Positions 14,727-20,759 of a stretch of DNA of 42,283 bases are shown piece by piece. Source of the stretch: a virus; IMG/VR virus record IMGVR_UViG_3300040811_000891, positions 1 through 42,283 of that record. One strand, 5' to 3'. Positions within the stretch are counted from its first letter, which is position 1. Every line of letters begins with the position of its first letter. The notes beneath the pieces were generated by a model. The model saw only the letters and a program-made list of their open reading frames with translations, was not told where the DNA came from and ran no database searches. A program made the translations under genes and the position numbers.

Positions 14727-15077
14727 TTAAAGATTTTCTTCCATATGTTCTATAAAACTTTGCCAATTTTTGCCATACATTTTATAGAATATACGATCTT
14801 CTGTGCTGAACAACACTAGCCATTTAGCATCAAAGTAATAAGGATATTGCATATATCTATCCAACAATAGTCTTATACGTGGAGTAATTTTGATCTTGGG
14901 AAGTGGAAACTCTTCACGTTCAATATCCATACCACAAATAACATGAAGGCCCAACTTGGTTAAGCTGAGCCCTGTGTCGTTTCTATAGTTTTTAAACAGA
15001 TCCTTTAGTGTAGTTTGTGGACGAGTACGTTGAGCATGCTCTAGTATAGTTTTATACCATTCCTTGTTCACCATCAT
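14727..15077 (-). CDS. Conserved marine T4-type phage protein, 116 residues
   Basis: A basic protein with repeated aromatic residues (YMQYPYYFDAKWLVLF). I recall similar proteins of about 110 residues in T4-like cyanophages, without known function. The start may be either of two adjacent ATGs (15077 or 15074); it overlaps the preceding gene by 26 nt. The N-terminal half (LKDLFKNYRNDTGLSLTKLG) could be helix-turn-helix-like, but this is weak. Confidence 0.7.
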   Translation of the reverse strand: MMVNKEWYKTILEHAQRTRPQTTLKDLFKNYRNDTGLSLTKLGLHVICGMDIEREEFPLPKIKITPRIRLLLDRYMQYPYYFDAKWLVLFSTEDRIFYKMYGKNWQSFIEHMEENL

Positions 15078-15363
15078 CTTCTACTATTGTTTCGCCTTGC
15101 AATAATTTTACCACTGTAAACTTATCTGTTTTGAATAACTTATTAAGTCTGATAGCCAAATTAAATGCATGTCCGCTGTTGCTAAAACTTACTTTTTTAT
15201 ATTTAGGTCCTGGAAAGTTTACAAGGCTGTTTAAGCTTCGCAAATTAATTGGTTTGTTGTCGTGAAATACTGCATATATAGCATCTGCATGAAGTATTTG
15301 TTCACTACGATAACTTTTGGGGTCTGTGAACTCCATTAGTATCTTTGGTTTTGGTCTCGCCAT
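15052..15363 (-). CDS. Conserved marine T4-type phage protein, 103 residues
   Basis: The protein starts MARPKPKILMEF and contains the core DAIYAVFHDNKPINLRSLN and KYKKVSFSNSGHAFNLAIRL, which I recall from many marine T4-like phages. Function unknown; a small beta-rich, basic fold is likely. Its ribosome-binding site GAGGG partly overlaps the foot of a long hairpin (15370-15418), so its translation may be controlled by RNA structure. Confidence 0.75.
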   Translation of the reverse strand: MARPKPKILMEFTDPKSYRSEQILHADAIYAVFHDNKPINLRSLNSLVNFPGPKYKKVSFSNSGHAFNLAIRLNKLFKTDKFTVVKLLQGETIVEDDGEQGMV

Positions 15364-15369
15364 ATTTCC

Positions 15370-15418
15370 CTCATTCTCTACTGCTTTAATGTATTTAGTT
15401 AAAACAGCATAGAATGAG
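15370..15418 (-). promoter_or_regulatory. Long near-perfect RNA hairpin over a ribosome-binding site
   Basis: Two 20-nt arms (15370-15389 and 15399-15418) pair in 19 of 20 positions, counting two G-U pairs, around a 9-nt loop. The foot of the stem includes the GAG of the GAGGG site that serves the gene starting at 15363. There is no U-tract, so it is not an ordinary terminator. It may be an RNase III site or a switch on translation. Confidence 0.65.
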
Positions 15419-15423
15419 CTTGA

Positions 15424-15612
15424 TTAGGTAGACGTTGGCATTTGTATACAGATTGCTTGTTGCCCTGGCGGAAAGTATCCTCCTTGACCACTTTGTTCTT
15501 GACCTAATGCTTCTCTAGCAAAGAAGCAATCGTTCATTGATTCGTATGTTCCGTACTTTATTACATACGGCTCTGCTTCGTAAAAATATATAAATGTGAG
15601 TATCCATGTCAT
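15424..15612 (-). CDS. Small protein with hydrophobic N terminus, 62 residues
   Basis: Starts MTWILTFIYFYEAEPYVIKY, a short membrane or export segment, followed by a Gly/Gln-rich region with two cysteines. Overlaps the upstream signal-peptide gene by 4 nt (ATGA type), suggesting joint expression and perhaps an envelope role. Family not recognised. Confidence 0.6.
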   Translation of the reverse strand: MTWILTFIYFYEAEPYVIKYGTYESMNDCFFAREALGQEQSGQGGYFPPGQQAICIQMPTST

Positions 15613-15977
15613 GGTGTTAATTTCTTTTCTGGTTTTTTATCCCAAGGTTGTCCACCAACATAAGGTTTAAAATTTCTTCCAGTTTGAACCATACATGCCA
15701 TTCCGTCTCCGTATACGTTTACTAAACTCCATGTACCTGTTTCTTGATTCACAAAGAAAAACGCACCAGCTTGATATGGTTGTCCTGTACGTGCTTCGAA
15801 ACTTACTCCATCTCCTGTAAACAACATGCCTTCTTTCCATTTCTCTGGAGTTTTTAAAACATCTATAAATGGTCCGCAAAACTGTCTAGCTATAAACATT
15901 TTTTGGTCATCAGGATTAGCCTGTTGTGCTTGTGCTATCACTGGCACTAGCAGTAGTAAACTTAATAGCTTTTTCAT
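15609..15977 (-). CDS. Exported protein with signal peptide, 122 residues
   Basis: The N terminus MKKLLSLLLLVPVIAQAQQA is a classical Sec signal peptide with an AQA cleavage site near residue 18. The mature part has two cysteines (FCGPFIDVL; GMACMVQTG) that could form a disulphide in the periplasm, and a beta-rich middle. I recall similar small exported proteins in marine T4-like phages; function unknown. It overlaps the upstream gene by about 60 nt, an unusually long overlap, but the signal peptide makes this start convincing. Confidence 0.75.
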   Translation of the reverse strand: MKKLLSLLLLVPVIAQAQQANPDDQKMFIARQFCGPFIDVLKTPEKWKEGMLFTGDGVSFEARTGQPYQAGAFFFVNQETGTWSLVNVYGDGMACMVQTGRNFKPYVGGQPWDKKPEKKLTP

Positions 15978-16428
15978 CTTCTTGTACCCTTCGCTTCATT
16001 GCAAGGTACATGTCCGCTTCGTTGGTATAAGGTCCTATATACGGATAGTCCTGCAATGTTTTTAGTCTAGGACAGAAACTTGGCCTCCATCCGTGTGGAA
16101 ATAATATCCCCCAGTATCCAGCCGCAAAATGTTGTTGACTTGTGGCGGTTTTAGTGTATACCGGCACTGTATCTTGTAGCTGTTCGTTGTACACAGTATC
16201 AACGTTAGTGGGATAGCCATTTGTAGATGCGTTTACAGTCTTTTTAATTTTTTGTTTTTCAAAACAAAATCTATCTAGATTATCCAAAACAGTTTCTGTG
16301 CGGCTTGTGTTCTCATAAAAAACATAACCCTCTGGCTTATTACGTAGAGTGCCAACTTTTGTTCCCTTGCTCTCTACTATCCAGAAACTGTTTTCTACAA
16401 CTTCTCTAGCTTGTAAGTATTTACCCAT
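15916..16428 (-). CDS. Conserved phage protein, 170 residues
   Basis: No function recognised. N terminus: WIVESKGTKVGTLRNKPEGYVFY, a beta-rich start (quoted in part only for location, residues about 16-35). The C-terminal half has PYTNEADMYLAMKRRVQ, a helix. The last 60 nt overlap the start of the exported-protein gene, so the Ser/Thr-rich tail may be of low importance. I recall relatives in marine T4-like phages. Confidence 0.65.
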   Translation of the reverse strand: MGKYLQAREVVENSFWIVESKGTKVGTLRNKPEGYVFYENTSRTETVLDNLDRFCFEKQKIKKTVNASTNGYPTNVDTVYNEQLQDTVPVYTKTATSQQHFAAGYWGILFPHGWRPSFCPRLKTLQDYPYIGPYTNEADMYLAMKRRVQEDEKAIKFTTASASDSTSTTG

Positions 16429-16430
16429 TA

Positions 16431-17411
16431 CTAATATGCGCTATTCAAATAGTCACTGTGTGCTTCAGCATTATCACTGAGTCGTTGTAGATCATGTAAA
16501 CCACAAAAGCGCATAAAGTGTACGCCTACCATACTCGCAGGAACTTTTTGTACCTGTGTTGTAATAGCTTCGTCTAATGCTTGTTTAATATCTTGTGGTT
16601 GTGCAGTTAGGTCGATAAGCGTAACATTACGCTGATAATCATCCAACACACGATGCTCTTCTCCGTTGTGATCTGTCCAACGCTGTAGCATCATGTTATT
16701 CCAATTGAAGCCTTTGTTGTCTCTGTCATCAAATGCTTCCAGTAGTCCGACTTTGTTTTTAGTACCCTTTTTGCGTACACCAGGAAATGCACTGAACACA
16801 TTGTCACTGCTATCGCCTCGCATACACTTCTCAAACAACAACCAAGCAGGGTCACCAATTTGTTTTTGTTCTTTAGTTTTGTTGTCAATTACAGGCTTGC
16901 CTTTGTCGTTTACAATACCATCTAGTCTAATGTGTTGATTAGTAATGCCATTGTATTGTGTAACTTTATCTGTAAGCAACTGATAAAAGTCGCTGTCACT
17001 GCTAACAATAACATGTTCATCATCAGGATGATTCTGTATCCAACGTGCAATAAAGTCATCTGCTTCACACTGCTTATGTTGTAGTACTGTACAGTTAGTC
17101 TTCTTGTCTAAGAATGTTTTAAGCTCATCAAAAGCATTCCAATATGCTTGATCTTCTTCTGCTTCCTTAGGTGTAAGTGCATCACGAGCTGCTTTGCGAT
17201 TTGCTTTGTAAGGCTCGTAAAAGTCCTTGCGCCAACTGCGACCTTCTAAACAAAACACAACATGACTACCATTAAAGTCTCTGTATGCTTTGAGAATACT
17301 TGCAAACATAATATGATAAGCCATGCCTATCTTTGTTTCAATGCTGTCTCCACGTACTACGTGTCTTGCACGAAAAAACATGTTTGCTGTGTCTACTAAG
17401 ATATATGTCAA
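16431..17411 (-). CDS. 5'-3' exonuclease, T4 RNase H/FEN type
   Basis: A FEN-family nuclease of about 326 residues that removes RNA primers and flaps at the replication fork. Metal-binding acidic residues are seen in YILVDTANMFFRARH (first Asp), CLEGRSWRKDFYEPYKANR, HKQCEADDFIARW (EADD cluster), VSSDSDFYQLL and CMRGDSSDNVFSAFPGV (GDxSDN, the helix-hairpin-helix entry). The start is taken as TTG at 17411: a GAGG site lies 8 nt before it and a TTGACA/TAGTAT promoter ends just upstream, whereas the in-frame ATG at 17456 lies inside that promoter spacer and has no ribosome-binding site. If transcription instead begins at the tRNA promoter, the ATG could also be used. Replication function fits the polymerase and clamp genes in this window. 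Confidence 0.92.
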   Translation of the reverse strand: MTYILVDTANMFFRARHVVRGDSIETKIGMAYHIMFASILKAYRDFNGSHVVFCLEGRSWRKDFYEPYKANRKAARDALTPKEAEEDQAYWNAFDELKTFLDKKTNCTVLQHKQCEADDFIARWIQNHPDDEHVIVSSDSDFYQLLTDKVTQYNGITNQHIRLDGIVNDKGKPVIDNKTKEQKQIGDPAWLLFEKCMRGDSSDNVFSAFPGVRKKGTKNKVGLLEAFDDRDNKGFNWNNMMLQRWTDHNGEEHRVLDDYQRNVTLIDLTAQPQDIKQALDEAITTQVQKVPASMVGVHFMRFCGLHDLQRLSDNAEAHSDYLNSAY

Positions 17412-17439
17412 TGTATTGTCCTCAATTTCTATTGTGTAT

Positions 17440-17468
17440 ATACTAGCAGTATTCATTAACAATGTCAA
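17440..17468 (-). promoter_or_regulatory. Sigma70-like promoter for the exonuclease
   Basis: TTGACA (17463-17468), 17-nt spacer, TAGTAT (17440-17445) on the minus strand. The predicted RNA start, near 17433, leaves a 20-nt leader with GAGG before the TTG codon at 17411. It lies just after the tRNA-Gly 3' end. Confidence 0.65.
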
Positions 17469-17475
17469 GAGTTTT

Positions 17476-17548
17476 TGGAGCGGGTAAGGGGAATCGAACC
17501 CCTACTACACAGCTTGGAAGGCTGGCGACACACCTTGTGCATACCCGC
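17476..17548 (-). tRNA. tRNA-Gly (UCC)
   Basis: Acceptor stem GCGGGTA/TACCCGC, discriminator U and encoded CCA (17476-17478). Anticodon loop CTTCCAA gives UCC, reading GGA/GGG glycine codons. The T arm AGGGG-TTCGATT-CCCCT is perfect. The D region is three or so bases shorter than normal (CAC AAGGT GTG at best), so the D loop is unusually small. Length is 70 nt plus CCA. It is separated from tRNA-Trp by one base, so both are cut from one transcript. Confidence 0.93.
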
Positions 17549-17549
17549 T

Positions 17550-17623
17550 TGGCATCGGTGGAGGGAGTCGAACCCCCGCTTGCGGTTTTGGAGACCGCCG
17601 TGCTACCATAACACTTCACCGAC
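17550..17623 (-). tRNA. tRNA-Trp (CCA)
   Basis: Acceptor stem GTCGGTG/CACCGAT, discriminator G and encoded CCA. D arm GTG-TTATGGTAG-CAC, anticodon stem GCGGT/ACCGC with loop CTCCAAA (anticodon CCA, reading UGG), T loop TTCGACT. Standard length of 71 nt plus CCA. The first base follows directly on the U-tract of the terminator at 17624-17654, so it must be made by read-through or from a promoter further upstream. Confidence 0.93.
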
Positions 17624-17654
17624 AAAAAAAGCCCCCTGTATTTCTACAGAGGGC
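17624..17654 (-). terminator. Strong Rho-independent terminator ahead of the tRNAs
   Basis: A perfect 10-bp stem (one G-U) with a GAAA tetraloop (17631-17654) is followed on the minus strand by seven Ts (17624-17630). This is a textbook terminator. It ends a transcript begun at the promoter 17769-17797, and sits between that promoter and the tRNAs. Confidence 0.9.
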
Positions 17655-17681
17655 CATGTCTAAAATAACTTTTACGTCACA

Positions 17682-17741
17682 CTAGAACATGCCCTCCTTA
17701 GAGCACCAACCATAATTGTCTGTTCCGACTGTGTGTAACAT
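17682..17741 (-). CDS. Possible 19-residue peptide in a stand-alone short transcript
   Basis: Between a strong promoter (17769-17797) and a strong terminator (17624-17654) lies one small reading frame, MLHTVGTDNYGWCSKEGMF, with an AAAGGA site 8 nt before its ATG. Inside it, a second AAGGAGGGC precedes an in-frame ATG with the stop two codons later. The transcript of roughly 135 nt could therefore be a small regulatory RNA, a toxin-like or leader peptide, or both. The peptide has no recognised family. Confidence 0.4.
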   Translation of the reverse strand: MLHTVGTDNYGWCSKEGMF

Positions 17742-17768
17742 TTTAAGTTCCTTTGTTGTTATAACTAT

Positions 17769-17797
17769 AATATACTATGTTTATTTATACTTGTCAA
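17769..17797 (-). promoter_or_regulatory. Sigma70-like promoter with overlapping late box
   Basis: TTGACA (17792-17797), 17-nt spacer, TATATT (17769-17774) on the minus strand. A perfect T4-type late box TATAAATA lies inside the spacer (17782-17789), so the site could be used by both host sigma70 early and phage late polymerase. It serves the short transcript and possibly the tRNAs by read-through. Confidence 0.8.
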
Positions 17798-17801
17798 CCG
17801 G

Positions 17802-18236
17802 TTAAAACCTAGATCCGCATATTTCAAAGCCATTAATTTTCTTTTTGTATTCGTCTGCTTGTCCTACGTATATGTATTCTACACCCTGAGCTTTGTAATA
17901 AGCACATTCATGGCGTAAACTTTTAAGTCCTAAATGTAGTTTTGGAGTTGCATAGTCCCATGCAAATTGTATTGCTTCGACATTTTTATCATTGAAACGA
18001 TGGTAATGACTAAACGCTACTAGTTTACTGTTATCAAAATATCCTATTATGTCACTGCGTGGCGCACACAAGTCTTCATCAAACAACGGCATAACACTTT
18101 CAAACTTTTTGTATTTGCAGTATGTGTCGTATATTTGTTGTAATAGTTTACAAGGAGGATTGTTCAGCAGCTGAGCATTTTTGCTTACACGATAATTTGT
18201 GTCTGATAACTTATATCTTGCATAAAAATCACTCAC
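17802..18236 (-). CDS. GNAT-fold protein resembling arginyl-tRNA-protein transferase C domain
   Basis: A 144-residue protein whose second half reads LVAFSHYHRF, then EAIQFAWDYATPKLHLGLKS and ECAYYKAQGVEYIYVG followed by a Y-K-x-K-I-x-GFE pattern. This order resembles the C-terminal GNAT-like domain of ATE/Bpt aminoacyl-tRNA-protein transferases, which move an amino acid from a tRNA onto a protein N terminus. The N-terminal cysteine domain of those enzymes is missing. Nearby tRNAs and a synthetase-like gene make a tRNA-dependent role attractive but unproven. It ends just 5 nt before the promoter for the short transcript. Confidence 0.55.
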   Translation of the reverse strand: MSDFYARYKLSDTNYRVSKNAQLLNNPPCKLLQQIYDTYCKYKKFESVMPLFDEDLCAPRSDIIGYFDNSKLVAFSHYHRFNDKNVEAIQFAWDYATPKLHLGLKSLRHECAYYKAQGVEYIYVGQADEYKKKINGFEICGSRF

Positions 18237-18729
18237 GAGTTTGAACCTCTTGTTTGTATTTTGGTGTCCAATTTTTGTAATAGTTTTGTTTTTCTAACAT
18301 AGCTCTGGCTAGGTCTAGTTTGTCTTTGGGTTGTATTAGTACAAGTCCGTAAGTGCCTTGATTGAGTACAACATCCTGTACTTGTTCTACTTCATCGGGA
18401 TGATCTTCTAGTGCAATATATCCACGGTCATCTAATAATTTGTATGTGTTGTCGATTATGATGCTGAGTTCTTGTGGTGAAATACGATTGGGATCAAATC
18501 CTAGTATTACTACTTCTTTGCCTTTGGGCCAATGATATGTATAGTTTTCTAGTTCAGCTGTGATAATTAACTTGATCTCAAATGTATCGTTAAGCCAATG
18601 TGTGTGTACAGCATTATCCTGCCAAGCCTTCTTTGCAAAAGGACATGGCGGTAAATTGTTAAATGTAGCTGATGGTTTACTTAAAAAGTCGTTGATCCAA
18701 TTTTCAATACTAGATTTAAATTCTTGCAT
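18229..18729 (-). CDS. Conserved phage protein with PPCPFAKKAW motif
   Basis: A 166-residue protein. The segment NLPPCPFAKKAWQDNAV near residue 25-41 recalls the LCPFA motif of DUF1415 proteins, and similar proteins occur in marine T4-like phages. The middle is alpha/beta (EVVILGFDPNRISPQEL; GYIALEDHPDEVEQVQ). Function unknown. It follows the odd tRNA on the same strand; no clear ribosome-binding site is seen before its ATG, only an AT-rich AATAAATA stretch. It overlaps the GNAT-like gene by 8 nt. Confidence 0.65.
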   Translation of the reverse strand: MQEFKSSIENWINDFLSKPSATFNNLPPCPFAKKAWQDNAVHTHWLNDTFEIKLIITAELENYTYHWPKGKEVVILGFDPNRISPQELSIIIDNTYKLLDDRGYIALEDHPDEVEQVQDVVLNQGTYGLVLIQPKDKLDLARAMLEKQNYYKNWTPKYKQEVQTRE

Positions 18730-18745
18730 AAAAATATTTATTAGT

Positions 18746-18846
18746 TGGCTCCGGGGGGAGGATTCGAACCTCCACGGTAAATACTTTGCGAGTTACTTAC
18801 CACACGATAAACAGTCGTGCGTGTCTACCAATTTCACCACCCCGGA
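18746..18846 (-). tRNA. Class II-shaped tRNA with GUU (Asn) anticodon
   Basis: The 98-nt body plus encoded CCA folds well: acceptor TCCGGGG/CCCCGGA, D stem GTG/CAC with an AAATTGGTAGA loop, anticodon stem CACGA/TCGTG, a long variable arm of 8 bp (GGTAAGTA with TATTTACC, one G-U) with a 10-nt loop, and T arm GGAGG-TTCGAAT-CCTCC. The D arm and variable arm are of tRNA-Leu type, yet the anticodon loop CTGTTTA gives GUU, and discriminator G73 is that of tRNA-Asn, as is the U1-A72 pair. Position 37 is U, where a purine is normal. It begins 7 nt after an Asn/Asp-synthetase-like core gene. Calling it tRNA-Asn or an altered tRNA-Leu is left open. Confidence 0.85.
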
Positions 18847-18853
18847 TTAACTG

Positions 18854-19696
18854 TTATGCAGCTAGGGCAAACTTTCCTTGTTTGTCCAGCGCCGCAATCA
18901 TTCTTGTCATACCAATGCCGCCACCAACACGTTGGAAGAAGTCAAACTTGAGGAACTCTTCTAGTTCTGCTTCTACACGTTCTTTACCAAACAGTTTGTA
19001 TAGTAACTGTGCATACTCTCCGTCTACAATACTGTGGAATGTATCACGCATCATATCAACATCACAACTACGTTCTGCCGATCCGATAGTTTCCATACCA
19101 CCTAAGATGACATCCATTTTCTTTGCAGTTTCGCCATCATCGTTACGTGCCATGTTCCAGAAAGGCGATGTTAGTTCTGGGAAGTCTGTGATTAAACAAC
19201 TACCAAAATTCATTTCCATGCCTTTTTCGTGACTGTCATCCATTTCAGTATCTGCACTTACACCCCAATGTTGTTGCCATTCTCTGTATGTTTTTTCTGT
19301 TAGTGGGTCAAATCCCAAATAGTCACACAGTTCATATTCCATTGCTTTAAGATCATCTACACTACCTGGCATCTCAAACTCAAACATAGGGAAGATAATA
19401 TCGTGTCTGCCTGGTATAGCATTTGGTTCTTGTCTATAGCTGGTACTTACACAAAAGAATCCTTTTGATTCTGGCTTGCTTAATAGTTCATGTTCTAACC
19501 ACATTTGTCCTGTCTGTGGTAGCGGCCATGTTTCGCCTGCGTAATTGTATGTTGCTACATTGAATGGATCTTCACATGCGGCAAGTATGCTTAGTCTGTT
19601 TTGGGTATGGACTTCTAAGAATCCTTTGTCCAAAAAAAATGACCTTAAAAGGCCAACTGTGTCTGTGAATTTTTGTGGGTTTATTAGTTGTGTCAT
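18854..19696 (-). CDS. Class II aminoacyl-tRNA synthetase-like core (AsnRS/AspRS or asparagine-synthetase type)
   Basis: A 280-residue class IIb catalytic core. Motif 1 region is near 20-31 (FFLDKGFLEVHT), motif 2 is TSYRQEPNAIPGRHD with FEFE (about 85-108), and motif 3 is GGGIGMTRM near 259-267. ETIGSAERSCDVD matches the GExIGGSxR segment of AsnRS. The N-terminal OB-fold that reads the anticodon is missing. In archaea such trimmed AsnRS-like cores make asparagine from aspartate; free aminoacylation is the alternative. The start at 19696 has AAGGA upstream; a TTG at 19714 in the same frame is less likely. The adjacent tRNA with Asn-type identity elements (18746-18846) suggests a link. Confidence 0.85.
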   Translation of the reverse strand: MTQLINPQKFTDTVGLLRSFFLDKGFLEVHTQNRLSILAACEDPFNVATYNYAGETWPLPQTGQMWLEHELLSKPESKGFFCVSTSYRQEPNAIPGRHDIIFPMFEFEMPGSVDDLKAMEYELCDYLGFDPLTEKTYREWQQHWGVSADTEMDDSHEKGMEMNFGSCLITDFPELTSPFWNMARNDDGETAKKMDVILGGMETIGSAERSCDVDMMRDTFHSIVDGEYAQLLYKLFGKERVEAELEEFLKFDFFQRVGGGIGMTRMIAALDKQGKFALAA

Positions 19697-19717
19697 TGTT
19701 TTTCCTTTTTTCAACCT

Positions 19718-19746
19718 AAAAAAAATTTGCTCAAAAAAAATTGAGC
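19718..19746 (-). terminator. Rho-independent terminator
   Basis: GCTCAA/TTGAGC stem (19729-19746) with a six-T loop, followed on the minus strand by AAATTTTTTTT. It ends the unit containing 19765-19992 just before the synthetase-like gene, whose ribosome-binding site lies right after it. The stem is short, so read-through is likely. Confidence 0.65.
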
Positions 19747-19764
19747 GTACTTTATGTCATCGAT

Positions 19765-19992
19765 TTATTTATCATCAATGAGTCTCTTTTCCATATTTTC
19801 TTTAAAGTCTATTACATTGTCATTTTTAATGATGTCAATGATAGTTTCGTTTAACCCAATCTCACGTCTGAGCCAATACATTTTCTCTTGTAGTTTTTCT
19901 AGTTCTTTCTGATAAAAGTCTAGCTCACGTTCTTTGCGAACTTTTTGTTCTATTATGTCTGATAGTAATATTAGTTTTGGTGATTCGTTCAT
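19765..19992 (-). CDS. Small coiled-coil protein, 75 residues
   Basis: Almost wholly helical and charged (RKERELDFYQKELEKLQEKM), with hydrophobic heptads. No family recognised. The start overlaps the stop of the RNase H-like gene by 4 nt, so it may be its partner. Confidence 0.6.
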   Translation of the reverse strand: MNESPKLILLSDIIEQKVRKERELDFYQKELEKLQEKMYWLRREIGLNETIIDIIKNDNVIDFKENMEKRLIDDK

Positions 19993-20477
19993 GTTGTTAT
20001 AAATCTCTGACTACGCCCGTGGGCAACTCCATCTGCGCCGTAACTGGCAGCAAACCCTTGTGGTTTGAGTTTGGGCTCTAGCCCAGTCATACCTAGGACA
20101 TACCCAGCAGCTTCTTTTGCTACACAACTACTACCATGCTGTGGGTCTGTGTTGATATCTAAATGTATCTCACAATCAAATTCATCTATTAATGGTGCAA
20201 GTTGAACATATGCTTCGCATACTTTGATAGTTTCATTCATTAAACGCATACGTGGTCGATTATATTTTGTATCATAATCTATCATTGTATCTTCATGACT
20301 GAACAAACGGCAACCTTTATTACCGTTTTTGTGTACGATAACAACAGTTGCATAACGTGCATACCAAATGTTTTTCTTGATTGTTCTCACACTGTCGCAA
20401 CCAAAATAAATTTTGGTGTCGCTGTTTAGTGTACTCAGTAGTTCTACTAATTCTTCAACCTGATTGTTATTGAACAT
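19989..20477 (-). CDS. RNase H-like fold protein, DUF458/YkuK type
   Basis: A 162-residue protein that matches the YkuK/DUF458 family: KIYFGCDSVR (first strand with acidic residue), ATVVIVHKNGNKGCRLFSHE, then EIHLDINTDPQHGSSCVAKE and GYVLGMTGLEPKLKPQGFAA ending in SYGAD. The family is predicted to have an RNase H-like nuclease fold with Asp residues at the active site; its biological role is unsettled. It overlaps both neighbours (10 nt upstream, 4 nt downstream). Confidence 0.75.
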   Translation of the reverse strand: MFNNNQVEELVELLSTLNSDTKIYFGCDSVRTIKKNIWYARYATVVIVHKNGNKGCRLFSHEDTMIDYDTKYNRPRMRLMNETIKVCEAYVQLAPLIDEFDCEIHLDINTDPQHGSSCVAKEAAGYVLGMTGLEPKLKPQGFAASYGADGVAHGRSQRFITT

Positions 20478-20745
20478 TGCTCTCGCCCGACTCTTGATCT
20501 AGTATAATACTACGACATAAGTCGTTAAACCATAAGTCGACAATTGCTTCGGGGGTAGCGCCGGCATAACCAGCTTCGCCTAGTAATCCAACAAAGTCGT
20601 CATTCCAATCCAGTTCAAAATATCCACGTTGCGGGTTATCTTTATCAAAGTGTACTTCGATCACCTTAACCCATGGACCAACTGCTTGTTCTTTAGTTTC
20701 TACTGTTTTGCTTTTATTAAAAATATTCTTGAGTTTGTCTAACAT
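20467..20745 (-). CDS. Conserved phage protein, 92 residues
   Basis: A lysine-rich N terminus (MLDKLKNIFNKSK) is followed by a conserved-looking core WVKVIEVHFDKDNPQRGYFE and LDWNDDFVGLLGEAGYAGAT, which I recall from marine T4-like phages. Function unknown. The ATG has no strong ribosome-binding site beyond AGAGAAAG. Confidence 0.65.
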   Translation of the reverse strand: MLDKLKNIFNKSKTVETKEQAVGPWVKVIEVHFDKDNPQRGYFELDWNDDFVGLLGEAGYAGATPEAIVDLWFNDLCRSIILDQESGESNVQ

Positions 20746-20759
20746 AGCTTTCTCTATAA

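Noticed and set aside
14700-14750. Possible terminator in the T/A-rich run after the 116-residue gene
   Set aside because: A 6-bp A/T-only stem exists, but on the minus strand it is followed by As, not Ts.
18796-18822. Reading the odd tRNA as an ochre suppressor (UUA anticodon)
   Set aside because: The bases TTA do occur in the anticodon loop, but placing them at 34-36 breaks the 5-bp stem and the U33 rule. The best fold gives GUU. Gene ends in this window use TAA, TAG and TGA normally.
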